Notes: generated from the letters alone by a model not told the origin. A stretch of DNA of 64,000 nt from Miscanthus floridulus (GCF_019320115.1 NC_089581.1:8743707-8807706), one strand, 5' to 3'. Counted from the stretch's first letter, positions 44,483-57,287 are shown. Numbers and translations are program-made.

Positions 44483-45312
44483 TGTCGACAAAAGATGTTC
44501 AGCAGTCATCCGAAGGGTATCCCACGAAGATAGATTGATCGGTGGAGGTGCGCGTGATCAGAAACCGGATGGTGACACAAGACGTAGAGACAGGAATTTA
44601 GACAGTTCGGACTGTCGGATCGATGTAATATCCTACGTCCTATGTCTTTGGTGTATTGTATTGAATACAAAAACGAATATAGCGGACCAAGCAATGAATG
44701 ACCTAGCCTAGGTAGTCCTATGTTTGATCAATGCTGCCTTGTATGTCTTGATCCAAGATTTCTCAGCAAAAAAAAAGAAATGGGATTATTGATCAATTCA
44801 CCATCCTCTTCATCTGATTGTGCTTCCACTTTATCGTTTGTGGCCACTGAAGCTGCTCTTTCCTCCTTACCAGTGAAGTACTAAACAGAAGAGGCAGAAA
44901 AGAGAGTAGCTCCTATCTGACCCTGCCGGGCTGACCCTCCCTAAAGGGCGGCAACTATTGCCACCTCAACCTCCAAACTCCGAAGAATCAGACTCAGACG
45001 GAGCTGCATTACCGGATTGCCATCCGCGATTTAGACAGTTTTGGACCGTCAAATCGACGTAATATCATACGTCATGTGTCTTTGGTGTATTGTATTGAAT
45101 ACAAGATCTATGGAGAACGATCGATGTCCATTAGGATGTCCACTAGGAGACCCCTGCCTCTCCTTATATACTCTGGAGGGGTAGGGTTATAAAGAAAGTA
45201 TCCTATTTGGTACTATACAATGTCTTGCGGTGCACGTCGACCAGTGTCGTGCATGCCTTGATCTTGTGGGCTATGCCACCTCTGATGGTGCGGTACATGT
45301 CTTGTCTTGTGG
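44483..45312 (-). repeat. Rearranged 3' LTR of element A
   Basis: LTR sequence runs from 44483 to about 44671, stops, and after about 355 bp of unrelated DNA resumes at about 45027 with a region already present, so roughly 95 bp occur twice. The last 20 bases of the LTR and the adjoining purine tract are missing; sequence jumps from cttgtggata directly into the minisatellite. Confidence 0.75.
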
Positions 45313-45590
45313 ATACCCGAGCACCGAGGACCGAGGACCCGAGCACCGAGGAGTCTCCGGCATAGCTGGTGATATCCGAGCACCGAGTCCCCGACATAGC
45401 TGGCGATGTCTAAGCACAGAGGAGTTCCGGACGTAGCTGGCGATGTCCGAGTACCGAGGAGTCCCCGGCGTAGCTGGTGATGTCCTAGCACCGAGGAGTC
45501 CTGGACGTAGCTGGCGATGTCCAAGCATCGAGGAGTCCCCAGCGTAGCTGGCGATGTCTGAGCACCGAGTGGGGTGAAGTATGCCCACTT
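45313..45590. repeat. 37-bp minisatellite of element A
   Basis: About seven imperfect copies of a unit like gcaccgaggagtccccggcg + tagctggcgatgtccga. Several copies carry 1-bp changes and one is shortened. The same unit recurs in element B. Confidence 0.88.
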
Positions 45591-47052
45591 AGTCCCCGGG
45601 CACAAAGAATCCGAGCATCGATGAGTAACCGACGTAGCTGGCGATGAAGCACGAGCGACGAACAGTCTGGTCAACTGGTCGGCGGCAAAGTGAGCATTGA
45701 GTAGAAACGACCGGCGAACAGTCCGATCAACTGATCGGCGACGAAGTCCATGAACATAGCGGTCCGACTAGTTGATCGGTGGAGAAGTCCAAGCACCAGG
45801 TGGTCCGATCACCTGGACGATGATCCTACAATACAAATATGTAGAACGGGTAGTACATGATATAAAAAGATATGAACTCAGGAGAAAAATCAGCAATGAC
45901 AATTAAATAGCGTATGTAGCTCGACGATCAGTTAGTGTGAAGATGTATTTATATTTAATACAAACCGTCCGACTAGTTACTGTGTAGCTGAGTCTTCAAC
46001 CCTAGCTAGCCTGTAAACCATAACATGGAGCACTGAGCCCGTGCGCGTGTAGGAAGAACAAAGCGTCGCTAAGGAGCCGCTGCTGACCACCCATAACGTA
46101 GAGGGCAGACGCTCGTGCACGTGTAGAGAGGAGCCGGAGACAAGGCCATCTCTGGGGACATCTGAGCATCACACATGACTGTTCGAGAGTTCAGAAAATT
46201 GTTTGGAGAGCAAATATAGAAAAAATAGTTCGGAGAAACGTTATGGCAATATACGAAGATTGGAGAATATTTAGAAAAACATTAAAGCATGACTTAGCTT
46301 TAGACAGAACGTCCTATCGGCGGCGTATGGTGTTATCTGGTCGGCGTTAGGCAGATCAGATACGGAGAGATCGTTGTCGTAGCCGCATTCAATCTGGTCC
46401 AAGAAGCGATGCTACATGGCGCTTTGGGATGGTCGAGCGGAGTAGTCGATTGTCGTAGTCAAGCGGTCAGAGCTACTCCCCGATATATTCTTGATGAAGC
46501 CGAGTAGCTGTTGAGTAGTTCTGGATCGTCTTCTATGTTGTTGCCATTGCTGCAGGGCTTTGTGTTGAGTCGAATCGTCGGATCATGCATGGAGATGTAC
46601 GTATACATGCAAGCAATCAAGATTGGTTTGGCTTGCAAGTCGTTGCAGGTGTGTCACCGTCTCGTAACGACAAGACTTCTTGATTACTGAGACCTTGATT
46701 TGAACATTGATGCGTGTTGGAGACGGAGAAGGCAGAATTGTAGATCGACTTGTGATTAGATCGGGTCTGAACAAAACTGAGATGAAATCGCATCTGAAGT
46801 GGATGGAGACGAGACGACACGTAGTATTCTTGATGCCAAACTTGCTATGGAGCGCAGAATCGCGCGGAAACGTAGGAGTATTAGGACGAGTTGCGTAGCA
46901 ACGTCAAGCCGCCACGAATAGCCTTAAGACGATGACTCCATCGTAGGTGAGCGACGCCGCCGCCAGAAGACAAATTGCCATGGATGGGATTGATCTTGAG
47001 GTCCATATGGTTCTCCATGGATCAGCACGCACAGCCCCTATCGGGCGCCAAC

Positions 47053-47456
47053 TGTCGACAAAAGATGCTCGACAGTCCTCCGAGGGGTATTCCACGAAGG
47101 TAGATTAATCGGTGGAGGTACGCATGATCAGGAATCGGATGGTGACACAAGGCGTAGAGATAGCGATTTAGACAGGTTCGGGCCATCTGATCGACGTAAT
47201 ACCATACGTCTTGTGTCTTTGGTGTATTGTATTGAATACGAGATCTATGGAGATCGATCGATGTCCACTAGGGGACCCCTGCCTCTCCTTATATACTCTG
47301 GAGGGGTAGTGTAGGAAAGCATCATATTTGGTACTATACAATGTCTTGCAGTGCACATTGATCAGTGTTGTGCACGGCTTGATCTTGTGGGTTGGGCCAC
47401 CTCTGATGGTGCGGCCCATGTCTTGTCTTGTGGATATCAGGGGCCATACCCCCACA
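47053..47456 (-). repeat. 5' LTR of element A
   Basis: 404 bp from tgtcgacaaaag to catacccccaca. It serves as the reference LTR for the rearranged and nested copies at 44483, 49506 and 54192. Confidence 0.9.
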
Positions 47457-49505
47457 ATCTTTTATCGGCCCGAGTCCAGCCTGAAATATTTATTTATCCT
47501 TATTTTAATTGTTTTACACTATAAACTTTGCGGGGGGTTGCCCATGCCTAATCCGAAAAATTAGGCCTGACTCGCAAACCCTGTCATGGGCGGGATTATT
47601 CCAACCCGAAATATCAAGCCTTTTTCGGCCCGGCCTACAAAATGCTCATGTCTAAGATGAGCACTTAGCGGAGCTACAGAGGAGTCATTGTCTCTCACCG
47701 AGTCGGGGTTGCTAGCGGTGACGCTCGATGATTTTTTTTATGATGAGATTGGGAAGCTAGGAGGGGCAAGGTCGGGGTCACAGTCACAGGGAGACAGGTT
47801 CGGGGGTCTAGGTGTCTGGCGACGCTCGGTACTAAGGTCGCTTGCGTGTTGGGCCTCCTCATGGGTCATGGTTGTGGGCTTGGCCGCTGATAGACCTCGG
47901 CTCGTTTCAACCTATCTCATGAGCTGGCTTGTTAAAACAACGAGATGAACTTCCAGCTCAAGTCATATAAAAGAAAAAAATGAGCTGAGTCGAGTCGAGT
48001 CGAGTCAGCTATGAGTTAAGCTGACTGTTGAGCCGTGAGTATTTTGTCTAGTCCTATTTAGGTTGGCATAATGGAAATATCAATATATCTATGTGATATT
48101 TTTTAGACCAGTTCTTAAAGATTACTCGATGTGTGGAATCTCTGTTTTTTAAGGCAATTTCCAGCCATCTGGCTCCCTTCCTCCATGTGGCCCTTGAAAA
48201 TTATATGCCACTTTTGCCCTCACAAGGCATGGCACGCTGTGCTTAAGGATATCAAGGAACGTCATCACTTGATCCCTAATTTTCTACAGGGATTCCCTGC
48301 CAAGACAAAAGCAATCCTTAAGAACCCATGCATTAGGGTTCAAAAGAAAACCCATGCATTGGCGGCCAAGCTAGAAAGAGGATGACGAACTACACGTCTA
48401 CCAGCTATCGTTACCAAGATTGTCTCCAACAAGGAACTCATGGGCATCCAAACCTAAAATGGGTAGCAAGAGACCAAAATCAGCCTCCAACAGAGTACCT
48501 ATATAAGAGACCTATTTTGGGTTACCTAAGAGATACAACTCAAATATGGGCATCCTCTCTCCTGGAAACCCATTTACAGAAAGAATTCTCTTCTGAGTCT
48601 TGTTGTTGGAGAAGAGGTATTGAACCTTTTGCCTGTAGTACTACCCAAAAAAACGAATGGGTCTTGTATTTTAGATGTTGTTGTTGAAGATAGCCTAACA
48701 CACAAACCACTACATACTTGAGAACGAGATCGATCGCTAGTCCCTAAAACCTCCTGCCTGAGGGTTTCTTCATCCATGACAAGGCGCTGGTCGAGAGGCT
48801 CGGTTAGTTAGTATTCATGGGCTCTTGGCTTGCCTAGCACGTCTACCACTGTGCTGGCGTAAGGAGGTGTTATCCCACCTAAGCGGCACAACGGGGACAT
48901 TACAACTGTCCCCTCATATTGAAACAGATGACCAAAATTAAGAAATACATAATGACATTTGGGAGTTAACTCAACGGTGTGCTAAGTTAGACAAAACAAC
49001 ACTTGGATGATCATGGACATGACTTGACCAAGCTGACAACTCCGCCACCAATTACGTGTTTTTGTAAACCTCACCCTTCGTGTTTGTGTAAGTGGATGTA
49101 AGAGCGAGACGAGAGAGAATCCCTAGAGACACAAAAACATTATATTTGTAACACCTTCACCCCTACTCAAACACTCCGAACATGATAATACATGTCCGTC
49201 TATCCCTAAATGTTCGTCGCCACGATTTACATGTCGATAACTTTGGTTCGATTTATAGAAAATACGTGCAATATTTTTATCTCTAAATAAATTTATTAAA
49301 AAATTGGATTCAAATATCTATCCAAATTATGTATCATAAATATTAATATTTTTTAATATATATTTAGTCAAAGTTGTTTCTCGAGAAGCAAAAACGACAG
49401 ACATTTAGGGACTGAGTGAGTCCCTCTCTGAACAGTATAAGTAAGACGCCTTGTCCAAGGCAATATAGTTTTTTGCGCCCCATGTGTTATTCTGAGAACC
49501 CCATG
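47457..49505. other. Gap between elements A and B, no gene seen
   Basis: Mixed repetitive-looking DNA. Visible items are a short gagtc repeat near 47984-48007, a decayed stretch at 48120-48900 with broken frames, and a Stowaway-like MITE at about 49195-49420. I could not identify a gene. Confidence 0.45.
49195..49420. mobile_element. Stowaway-like MITE
   Basis: The left end gtctatccctaaatgttcgtcg is an inverted partner of cgacagacatttagggactg on the right. The interior is AT-rich. The termini match the Stowaway consensus. Confidence 0.7.
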
Positions 49506-49864
49506 TGTCGACAAAAGATGCTCGGTAGTCCTCCAAGGGGTATCCCACGAAGGTAGATTGATCGGTGGAGGTGCGCGTGATCAGGAACCGGATGGTGACA
49601 CAAGGCGCAGAGACATCGATTTAGATAGGTTTAGGCCGTCTGATCGATGTAATACCCTACATCATGTGTCTTTGGTGTATTATATTGAATATAAGATCTA
49701 TGTAGCTATCGACTAGGGGACCCCTGCCTCTCTTTATATACTCTAGAGGGGTAGGGTTACAAAGAAAGTATCCTATTTGGTACTATACAATATCTTGCGG
49801 TGCATGTCGACCAGTGTCGTACACGCCTTGATCTTGTGGGTAGGGCCACCTCTGATGGTGCGGC

Positions 49865-51826
49865 TGAAAGGTCCTAATATGGCTAGAGGGGGGTGAATAG
49901 CCTATTTAAAAATCTACAAATCAACTAGAGCAATTTGATTAGTATGACAAATAGCGAAATGCAAACTTGCTCTAGCTCTACAAGGGTTGTAAGCCACCTA
50001 TTTAATAATTCTAGTTGCAATGATTACTAGACACACAACTTGCAATGTTACTATTCACTAAGAGCTCTCAATCTTGGTACTCTAAAGAGCTCCACTAGAT
50101 GAACTTAAAATACCAAAGCAAGCTCTCAATTCTAATTACACTAAAGAGCTTACCACAACTAGTTTGAAAGAATATAAATGAGTGAGTAGGGTGATTATAC
50201 CGCCGTGTAGAGGAGTGAACCAATCATAAGATGAATACTAAATCAATCACTGGGAGAATACCAAAGGGCAAGAGACAACCAATTTTTCTCCTGAGGTTCA
50301 CGTGCTTACCGACACACTAGTCCTCGTTGTGTCGACCAACACTTGGTGGTTCAACGGCTAAGAGGTGTTGCACGAACCTCGTCCACATAATTAGACACCA
50401 TAAGAACCTACCCACAAGTGAGGTAACTCAATGACATGAGCAATCCACTAGAGTTACATTTTGGCTCTCCACCGAGGAAGGCACAAGACCACTCATAATC
50501 ACCACGATCGGAGCCGGAGACAATCACTAACCTCCGCTCAATGATCCTCGCTGCTCCAAGCCATCTAGGTGGCGGTAACCACCAAGAGTAACAAGTGAAT
50601 CCCGCAGCGAAACATGAATACCAAGTGCCACTAGATGTAATCACTCAAGCAATGCGCTTGGATTCTCTCCCAATCTCACAATGATGATGAAACAATGATG
50701 GAGATGAGTGGAAGGGCTTTGGCTAAGATCACAAGGTTGCTATGTCAATGCAAATAGCTAAGAGAGTGAGCTTGAGCTGGCCATAGGGCTTAAATAGAAG
50801 CCCCACGAAATAGAGCCATTGTACCCCTTCACTAGGCACAACACGGGGTGACCGGACGCTCTGGTCAGTTCGACTAGATGTAGGACCCTAGCGTCCAGTC
50901 GCCCGATGCTTGCCATGTGTCATCGGCTTCAAACGCCGATCGTACGATCTCAACGGTCAAGTGATGACCAAACGCATCAGTTAGAAAGTGACCGGACGTA
51001 GGACCCCAGCGTTCGCTCGTTTCCAGTAAGGTTCCAAACATGAAATTTCATGATCGGACGCGTCCGATCATGCTCAACTGGACTCACCCGGTGTTCGGTC
51101 ACTCAGCGTTTCCTCTGTGCGCCTCACATCAGCGTATGTCAGCACTGACCGAACTCAGACCATGAGCGTCTGTTCAGTTTACATGCCAGCGTCCGGTCAC
51201 AAGACCGAGACTGTGTGCTTACTGCTATCACTGATCGGACTCTGAACCCAGCGTCCGGTCATTGCACCACCAGCATCCGATCACTCTGTAAACTCCTATC
51301 TTTTCTGTATATGGCATCGGTGGCACCGTTGGACTATCCGCCACACTCCGTCGGTGAAGTTTCTAACCCTTGCTCAAATGTGCCAACCACTAAGTGTATC
51401 ACCTTGTGCATATGTGTTAGCATATTTTTACAAATACTTTTAAGGGTGTTAGCACTCCACTAGATCCTAAATGCATATGCAATGAGTTAGAGCATCTAGT
51501 GGCACTTTGATAACCGCATTTCAATACGAGTTTCACCCCTCTTAATAGAACAGCTATCTAACCTAAATGTGATCACACTCGTTAAGTGCCTTGATTACAG
51601 AAACAAAATGACTCCTACTATTTATACCTTTGCCTTGAGCCTTTTGTTTTTCTCTTTCTTCTTTTCCAAGTTCAAGCATTTGATCATCACCATGCCATCA
51701 CAATCATCATGATCTTCACCATTGTTTTATCACTTGGAGTAGTGCTACCTATCTCATAATTACTTTCATAAACTAGGTTAGCATTTAGGGTTTCATCAAT
51801 TGACTAAAACCAAACTAGAGCTTTCA
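49865..51826 (-). mobile_element. Solo LTR of a SIRE/Maximus Copia element nested in element B
   Basis: The 1,962-bp segment begins tgaaaggtcctaat and ends agagctttca on the plus strand, i.e. the Copia LTR at 55364-57230 in reverse. It is flanked by gcggc (49860-49864) and gcgac (51827-51831), a 5-bp target duplication with one mismatch, and it interrupts the host LTR exactly where elements A and B otherwise match. No internal sequence remains, so it arose by LTR-LTR recombination. Confidence 0.88.
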
Positions 51827-52199
51827 GCGACCCATGTCTTGTCTTGTAGATATCGGGGGCCATACCCCCACAGCTAGTCCTTGAGCCTGACAGTAGGTGA
51901 CCTAGTCATGTGGTGCCAAGGTCAGAAAATAGAAGAAAGGCAGAAGATCGATCGAGCAGGTAACCAGTCCACGGGCTGAGCCCTGAATTGAAAAGCGCAC
52001 ATTCACCGCAAGGTGAAGTATGCCCACTTAGTCCCCGAGTGTACTGAAAGATGAAGAATGAATCTTGTAGCAGGGTCAAAGAAAAAGAAATCTGAAAGCT
52101 TGTCGATGTCGTCTGACATGCGCGTATCAAGACCCTAGACGTACTGCCCAAGATCAGCACCCTGATCCAAATAGCATGGAGCAGCTTGATAGCACACCG

Positions 52200-52700
52200 A
52201 TAAGATGTAGCAAGATCCGACCATCAAGGGAGTCCTTGGCATAGCTAGCGACGTCCAAGCAATGAAGGAGTCTCCAGCATAGCTAGCGATGTCTGAGCAC
52301 CGAGGAGCCTACGGCGTAGCTAGCGATGTCCGAGCACCGAGGAGCCCCCGGTGTAGCTGGCGATGTCTGAGCACCGAGGAGTCCTTGGTGTAGCTAGCGA
52401 TGTCCGAGCACCAAGGAGTCCTCGGCGTAGCTGGTGACGTTCGAACACCGAGGAGTCCCCAGCGTAGCTGGTGACGTCCGAGCACCAAGGAGTCTCTGAC
52501 GTAGCTGGTGACGTTCGAACACTAAGGAGTCCTCAGCGTAGCTGGCGACATCCAAGCACCGAGGAGCCCTGGCGTAGCTAGCGATGTCCGAGCACCGAGG
52601 AGTCCCCAGCGTAGCTGGCAATATCCGAGCACCAAGGAGTTCCCGACATAGCTGGCGACATCCAAGCACTGAGGGGCCCCTGGCATAGCTGGCGATGTCC
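52200..52700. repeat. 37-bp minisatellite of element B
   Basis: About 13 imperfect copies of the same unit as in element A (gcaccgaggagtcc...tagctggcgatgtccga). It is followed by a cgcccacttagtccttgagcac segment that also follows the array in element A. Confidence 0.9.
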
Positions 52701-54254
52701 ATAAGGTGAAGTGCGCCCACTTAGTCCTTGAGCACGAAGAATTTGAGCGCTGAGGAGTCCCTAGCATAGCTGGCGATGTCCAAGCACCGAGGAGTCCCTA
52801 GCGTAGCTGATGATGAAGCATGAGCGACGAACAGTCCGGTCAACTGGTCGGCGGCGAAGTGAGCATTGAGTAGAAATGACAAGCGAATAGTCCAATCAAC
52901 TGGTCAGCGATGAAGTCCATGAACCTAGCGGTCTGACCAGTTGATCGGTGAAGAAAGTCCGAGCACCAGGTGGTTTGATCACCTAGACGATAATCCTGCA
53001 ATACAAATATATAGAATGGGTAGTACATGGTGTAAAATATATGAACTCCAAAGAAGAAATAGCATATGTAGCTCGGCGATCAGTTGGTGTGAAGATGTAT
53101 TTATATTTAATAAAAACGTCCGACGAGTTAGTGTGTAGCTGAGTCTCCAGCCCTAGCTAGCCTATTAACCATAACACGGAGCACAGAGCCTGTATGCATA
53201 TAGGAAGAACAAAGCATCGCTAAAGAGCCGTTGCCGACCACCCATAACGCAGAAGGCAGACGTTTGTGCACGTGTAGAGAGGAGCTAGAGATAGGGTCGT
53301 CTCTAGGGACATCCGAACATCAACATGACTATTCAGGGATTTGTCTTAGACTTAGCTATATGTCATCTTTAAGATGGTATACATGAAAGAAAATCATTTG
53401 GAAAGCAAACATGGAGAAAACAACTCGGAGAAATATTATGGCGATATACGAAGATTGAAGAATATTTAGAAGAATATTAAAACTGTGACTTAGCTTGATT
53501 CGTGACTGAGTTGAGGAGTTGTTGAGCCATAGTATCCAAGTAAAAGGATGTGGGCTCGATGGCTCGCTCGATGGATTAATGTAAGCAGATAGCTTGCTTC
53601 TAGTTTAGACAGTTTGATGCAGTCAGACAAGTGCGCGAAGTCATAGTCGGGCGAGTACGTAGAGCCCTCGTCAGATGAGTGCATGGAGTCTCAGTCAGGC
53701 TCGATCGATGTGGAGTCGGCAAGAGCTAGGACCTAGGAATCAGAGTCATACTTGATAGGATGAAGTCGGTCGGGGCTGGACAGCGCTGATGTGCACATTG
53801 ATCCATTGAGATGCTGCCGTGTGTCGATGTACTTGCAAAATGCTGCACACCAGCACCTGAGCGATTTGTGCCATCTTGTTGCATGCCCACATGCAGCCAC
53901 GTGTAGATGCAAGTTTCATCTTGATTAGTTTGTGTGGCCTGTACACACGCTCCTTGTTGGTCATGATACATGATCCTTGATCACCGAGACCCCGAATTGG
54001 AAATTCTTGGTGCGGTTGAGGTCGTCATGCTCCATGTCATTTCCATGTTGAACATTGCCGCCGATTCATCGTAGGTGTTGTTGAAGGAGGCCGTCGCAGC
54101 AAGATGAGTTGCCACAAACAACATTGGTCTTGAGGTATGCCATCTGGTTCACCATGGATCAGCACGCACAGCCCCTACCTAGCGCGCCAACTATCGACAA
54201 AAGATGCTCGGTAGTCCTCCAAGGGGTATCACACGAAGGTAGATTGATCGGTGG

Positions 54255-55363
54255 TTCATTATAAGGTTCAATCAGGCTACCTAGCTCTACCTAAAGTCTA
54301 AGTCCATCCCTCCTTCCTCCTTAGCTCTCCTCACACAAGAAGCATAGGCCACAGGTTGATCTCATGCATTACTCAACCAAGTCAGATAAAAAATGATGAT
54401 CTTATCATCGAAAAGGCGCGTAGCGAGATAACAAACACATAAAAAAGGATATGCCCTAACTATATGCATGCCCCAAACTCTATATAAGAACTTTATAAAT
54501 AAGGCAAAGAGAATCTCATCTCCTCACAGTTGCTTGCCAATGGATCTTAGTGCCCTTCAACTCGTATCGAAGGCTATGTCCTAGTAAGCATTTCCTCTAT
54601 TTCCTTGTTTCCCACCTCTGACCTTCCGCTATGACCAGTCCACTAAGTTAGGTATCTCTAAAAAGTAAGACCATCATCTTCCCTTCATCAATAGAAGAAC
54701 TCCAACCATGCTTTCTTGAATCATAAACTATATCATAGATAGAATAGGAACGATCCTTTCACTCAGGTAGAACTTTCAGCACCGGGGCCATTTCTTTCAT
54801 TGGTTGCTTCACATCACATCTTTGCCAACGCCTACTCTAGCTAATCTCTGAGATATGATTCGAACAAGCAACTTCCATCGATCTGCTTTTGAACTTCCTT
54901 GTCTGACCAAACATGAAGGGGCAGGAAGGCTTATTGACAATATAAAACTATCCCACCAAACCATATATCCCAACTTTTTGACTTCCAATTCCAACTTTCG
55001 ATACACACAAGGAAAGCCATCCCAGCCTAGAGATGAAGCCAACAAACCACTATCTATATAGTATGCCGACCAACCTCGCTAACCTATGGGCATTTCACCT
55101 ATCTTTCTTTACTTTCTTTAATATTTCCAGTTCTCTCCCTTAGCAAAGTGTATTGATTTTCTGATTCAAATACAAAATTGAAGTTTGTACGTAATATCGA
55201 GTATTCCAAAGATAACAGTGTATAGGTACCAAGGACTACCAGTAAGGAGCTACCTTGGGGAATGTCGAATTCCCTATGGGAATAGATCTTGCCCTCGAAG
55301 ATGGGGGCCATAAAAAAAGTAGCTATTTGATTGATGAGCATTTCATTCTTGTCGCCTACTTAG
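54255..55363. other. Unidentified 1.1-kb segment, possibly organellar
   Basis: It lies between the truncated element B and the Copia LTR. Composition is pyrimidine-rich, with no grass-nuclear codon pattern and no repeats shared with the neighbours. Its style (tctttctttactttctttaa, short broken frames) recalls plant mitochondrial spacer DNA, but no gene is recognised. Confidence 0.3.
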
Positions 55364-57230
55364 TGAAAGCTCTAGTTTGGTTTTGGTGAATTGGTGAAAC
55401 CCTAACTGCTAACCTAGTTTATAAGTGATCATAAGATAGGTAGCACATTCCAAGTGGTGAAGCAAATGAAGATCAAGATATGAAGATGCCGATGTCATGG
55501 TAATGATCAAGTGCTTGGAATGGAAAAGAAGAAAGAGAAAAATAAAAGGCTCAAGGCAAAGGTATAAGTTATAGGAGCCATTTTGTTTTAGTGATTAAGA
55601 CACTTAGAGAGTGTCATCATATTTAGGTTTGATAGCTGTACTATTAAGAGGGGTGAAACTCGTATTGAAATGCGGTTATCAAAGTGCCACTAGATGCTCT
55701 AACTAATTGCATATGCATTTAGGATCTAGTGGAGTGCTAACACCCTTGAAAATGTTTGTGAAAATATGCTAACACATGTGCACAAGGTGATACACTTGGT
55801 GGTTGGCACATTTGCGCTAGGGTGAAGAAGATAGAGTTAAAAAGGAGTTAGTCATGCTGGTTACAGAGTGACCGGACACGTCTGGTATAGTGACCGGACA
55901 TGTCTGGTATTTGGCGACGAACTCAGCGACAGGACGTGTCCGGTCGCCACACCGGACATGTTCGGTGTGAATCAGCAAATGCTATGTTCGGCAGAATAGT
56001 TGATCGGATGTAGGACGCGTCTGGTCGAGCATGGATGCTTACTGGACTCGACTGGACGCAGCGGCTCAGCGTCCGGTCATTTGTGTTTGTGCGTCCGGTT
56101 TGAGCGTCCGGTCGTTGGCAGAATGGGCAGCAACGGCTATGTTGGTTTGAACTGGACATGTGGCAGTCTGGGAGCTACCAGACACATTTAGTATGCTGAC
56201 CAGATGCGTCCGGTATTCACGGTCACAGCGTCCGGTGCATTCTAACCGGAGCGTTCGGTCGATACGCAGTCAACCAAATAATTGAGCTAACGGCTCTATT
56301 TTGTGGGGGCTTCTATTTAAGCCCATGGCTAGCTCAAGCTCACTCTCTCGGCCATTTGCATTGACATAGCAACCTTGTGAGCTTAGCCAAAGCCCTCCCA
56401 CTCATCTTCATCATTGATTCATTATCTTTGTGAGATTGAGAGAGAATCCAAGTACATTGCTTGAGTGTTTGCATCTAGAGGCACTTGGTGTTCGTGGTTC
56501 GCTATGGATTTTGCTTGTTACTTTTGGTGGTTGCCACCACCTAGATGGCTTGGAGCAGTGAGGATTATTGAGCGGAGGGTGGTGATTGTCTCCGGCTCCG
56601 ATCATGGTGATTGTGAGGGGTTCTTGACCTTTCCCCGATAAAGAGCCAAAAGGTACTCTAGTAGATTGCTCGTGGCTTGTGTGATCCTCATTTTGTGTTG
56701 GTTATGCGGCACCCTATTGAGGGTTTGGCATATGAAGTCAATTAGCGCGTGAACCTCCAAGTAAGTGAATCGTCACAACGAGGAGTAGCTTACCAACAAG
56801 CAAGTGAACCTCAGTAAAAAATCATTATGTTCATCTTTTGATTCTGAGGTGATTGGTCTTCATTGTTATTCACTCTTATGATTGATTGATTGGTTTCTTT
56901 ATCTATACGGCGGTATAACTTTCTTGATCACTCTCTTTACTTTACCGCAAACTACTTGACAAGCTCTTTAGTATAACTAGTTGTGAGAGCTTGCTTGCTT
57001 GCTTGGTGTGGCTCTTTAGTTAGCCTTTGAGAGCACACTAACATAGGGTAGTGTCATAGCTTTTGTGTGAATATACACTATCTAAACTAGAATTATGGTA
57101 GGTGGCTTGCATTTTGAGTAGGCTAGCACAACACTTGCTTCGCCTCATAATTGTCTAACCATTTTGTTAAGTGTTGTTGTAGAAAATTTTATTAGGCTAT
57201 TCACCCCCCTCTAGCCATTAGGACCTTTCA
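55364..57230 (+). repeat. 5' LTR of the Copia element
   Basis: 1,867 bp with 6-bp inverted ends (tgaaag/ctttca). The region 55860-56260 is crowded with variants of ccggacg and gtccggt. The left flank is cttag; the right target copy is lost. Confidence 0.92.
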
Positions 57231-57245
57231 ATTGGTATCAGAGCC
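57231..57245 (+). other. Primer-binding site of the Copia element
   Basis: The sequence attggtatcagagcc directly follows the LTR; it complements initiator-Met tRNA, the usual Copia primer. Confidence 0.9.
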
Positions 57246-57287
57246 GAGGTCACCGTGATTTGAGGCTTAACAACCTTCAGTGTAAAA

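Larger units (their letters stand above)
44483..47456 (-). mobile_element. Element A: gene-less LTR retrotransposon with minisatellite
   Basis: It is flanked by perfect copies of atctt (44478-44482 and 47457-47461). The right (5') LTR is 47053-47456 (404 bp) and carries a TATA box (ttatata on the plus strand, about 47289). Next to it the minus strand reads gttggcgcccgataggggc, a primer site of the same type as the Tat element. The left (3') LTR is rearranged. The interior (45313-47052) has no coding capacity and holds a 37-bp minisatellite. It must depend on an autonomous partner, plausibly a Tat element. Confidence 0.85.
49506..54254 (-). mobile_element. Element B: second gene-less LTR retrotransposon, 5' LTR truncated
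   Basis: The left (3') LTR starts at 49506 and ends at 51872, about 400 bp once the nested solo LTR and one target copy are discounted. The interior (51873-54191) shares with element A the minisatellite, the gtccgatcaactggtcggcg block and the caccaggtggtccgatcacc block. The primer-site region (tagcgcgccaac, to 54191) is followed by only about 63 bp of 5' LTR (54192-54254), whose first bases are tatcgaca rather than tgtcgaca. Sequence then changes abruptly. Confidence 0.82.

Noticed and set aside
45213..45674. Repetitive proteins encoded by the 37-bp repeat of element A (and 52394-52767 in B)
   Set aside because: The unit length is not a multiple of three, several frames are open at once, and no start context or conservation is visible; they are by-products of the minisatellite.
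47688..47948. Short plus-strand frame in the gap between elements A and B
   Set aside because: No homology recognised, no splice or promoter context, and the region is decayed repeat DNA.
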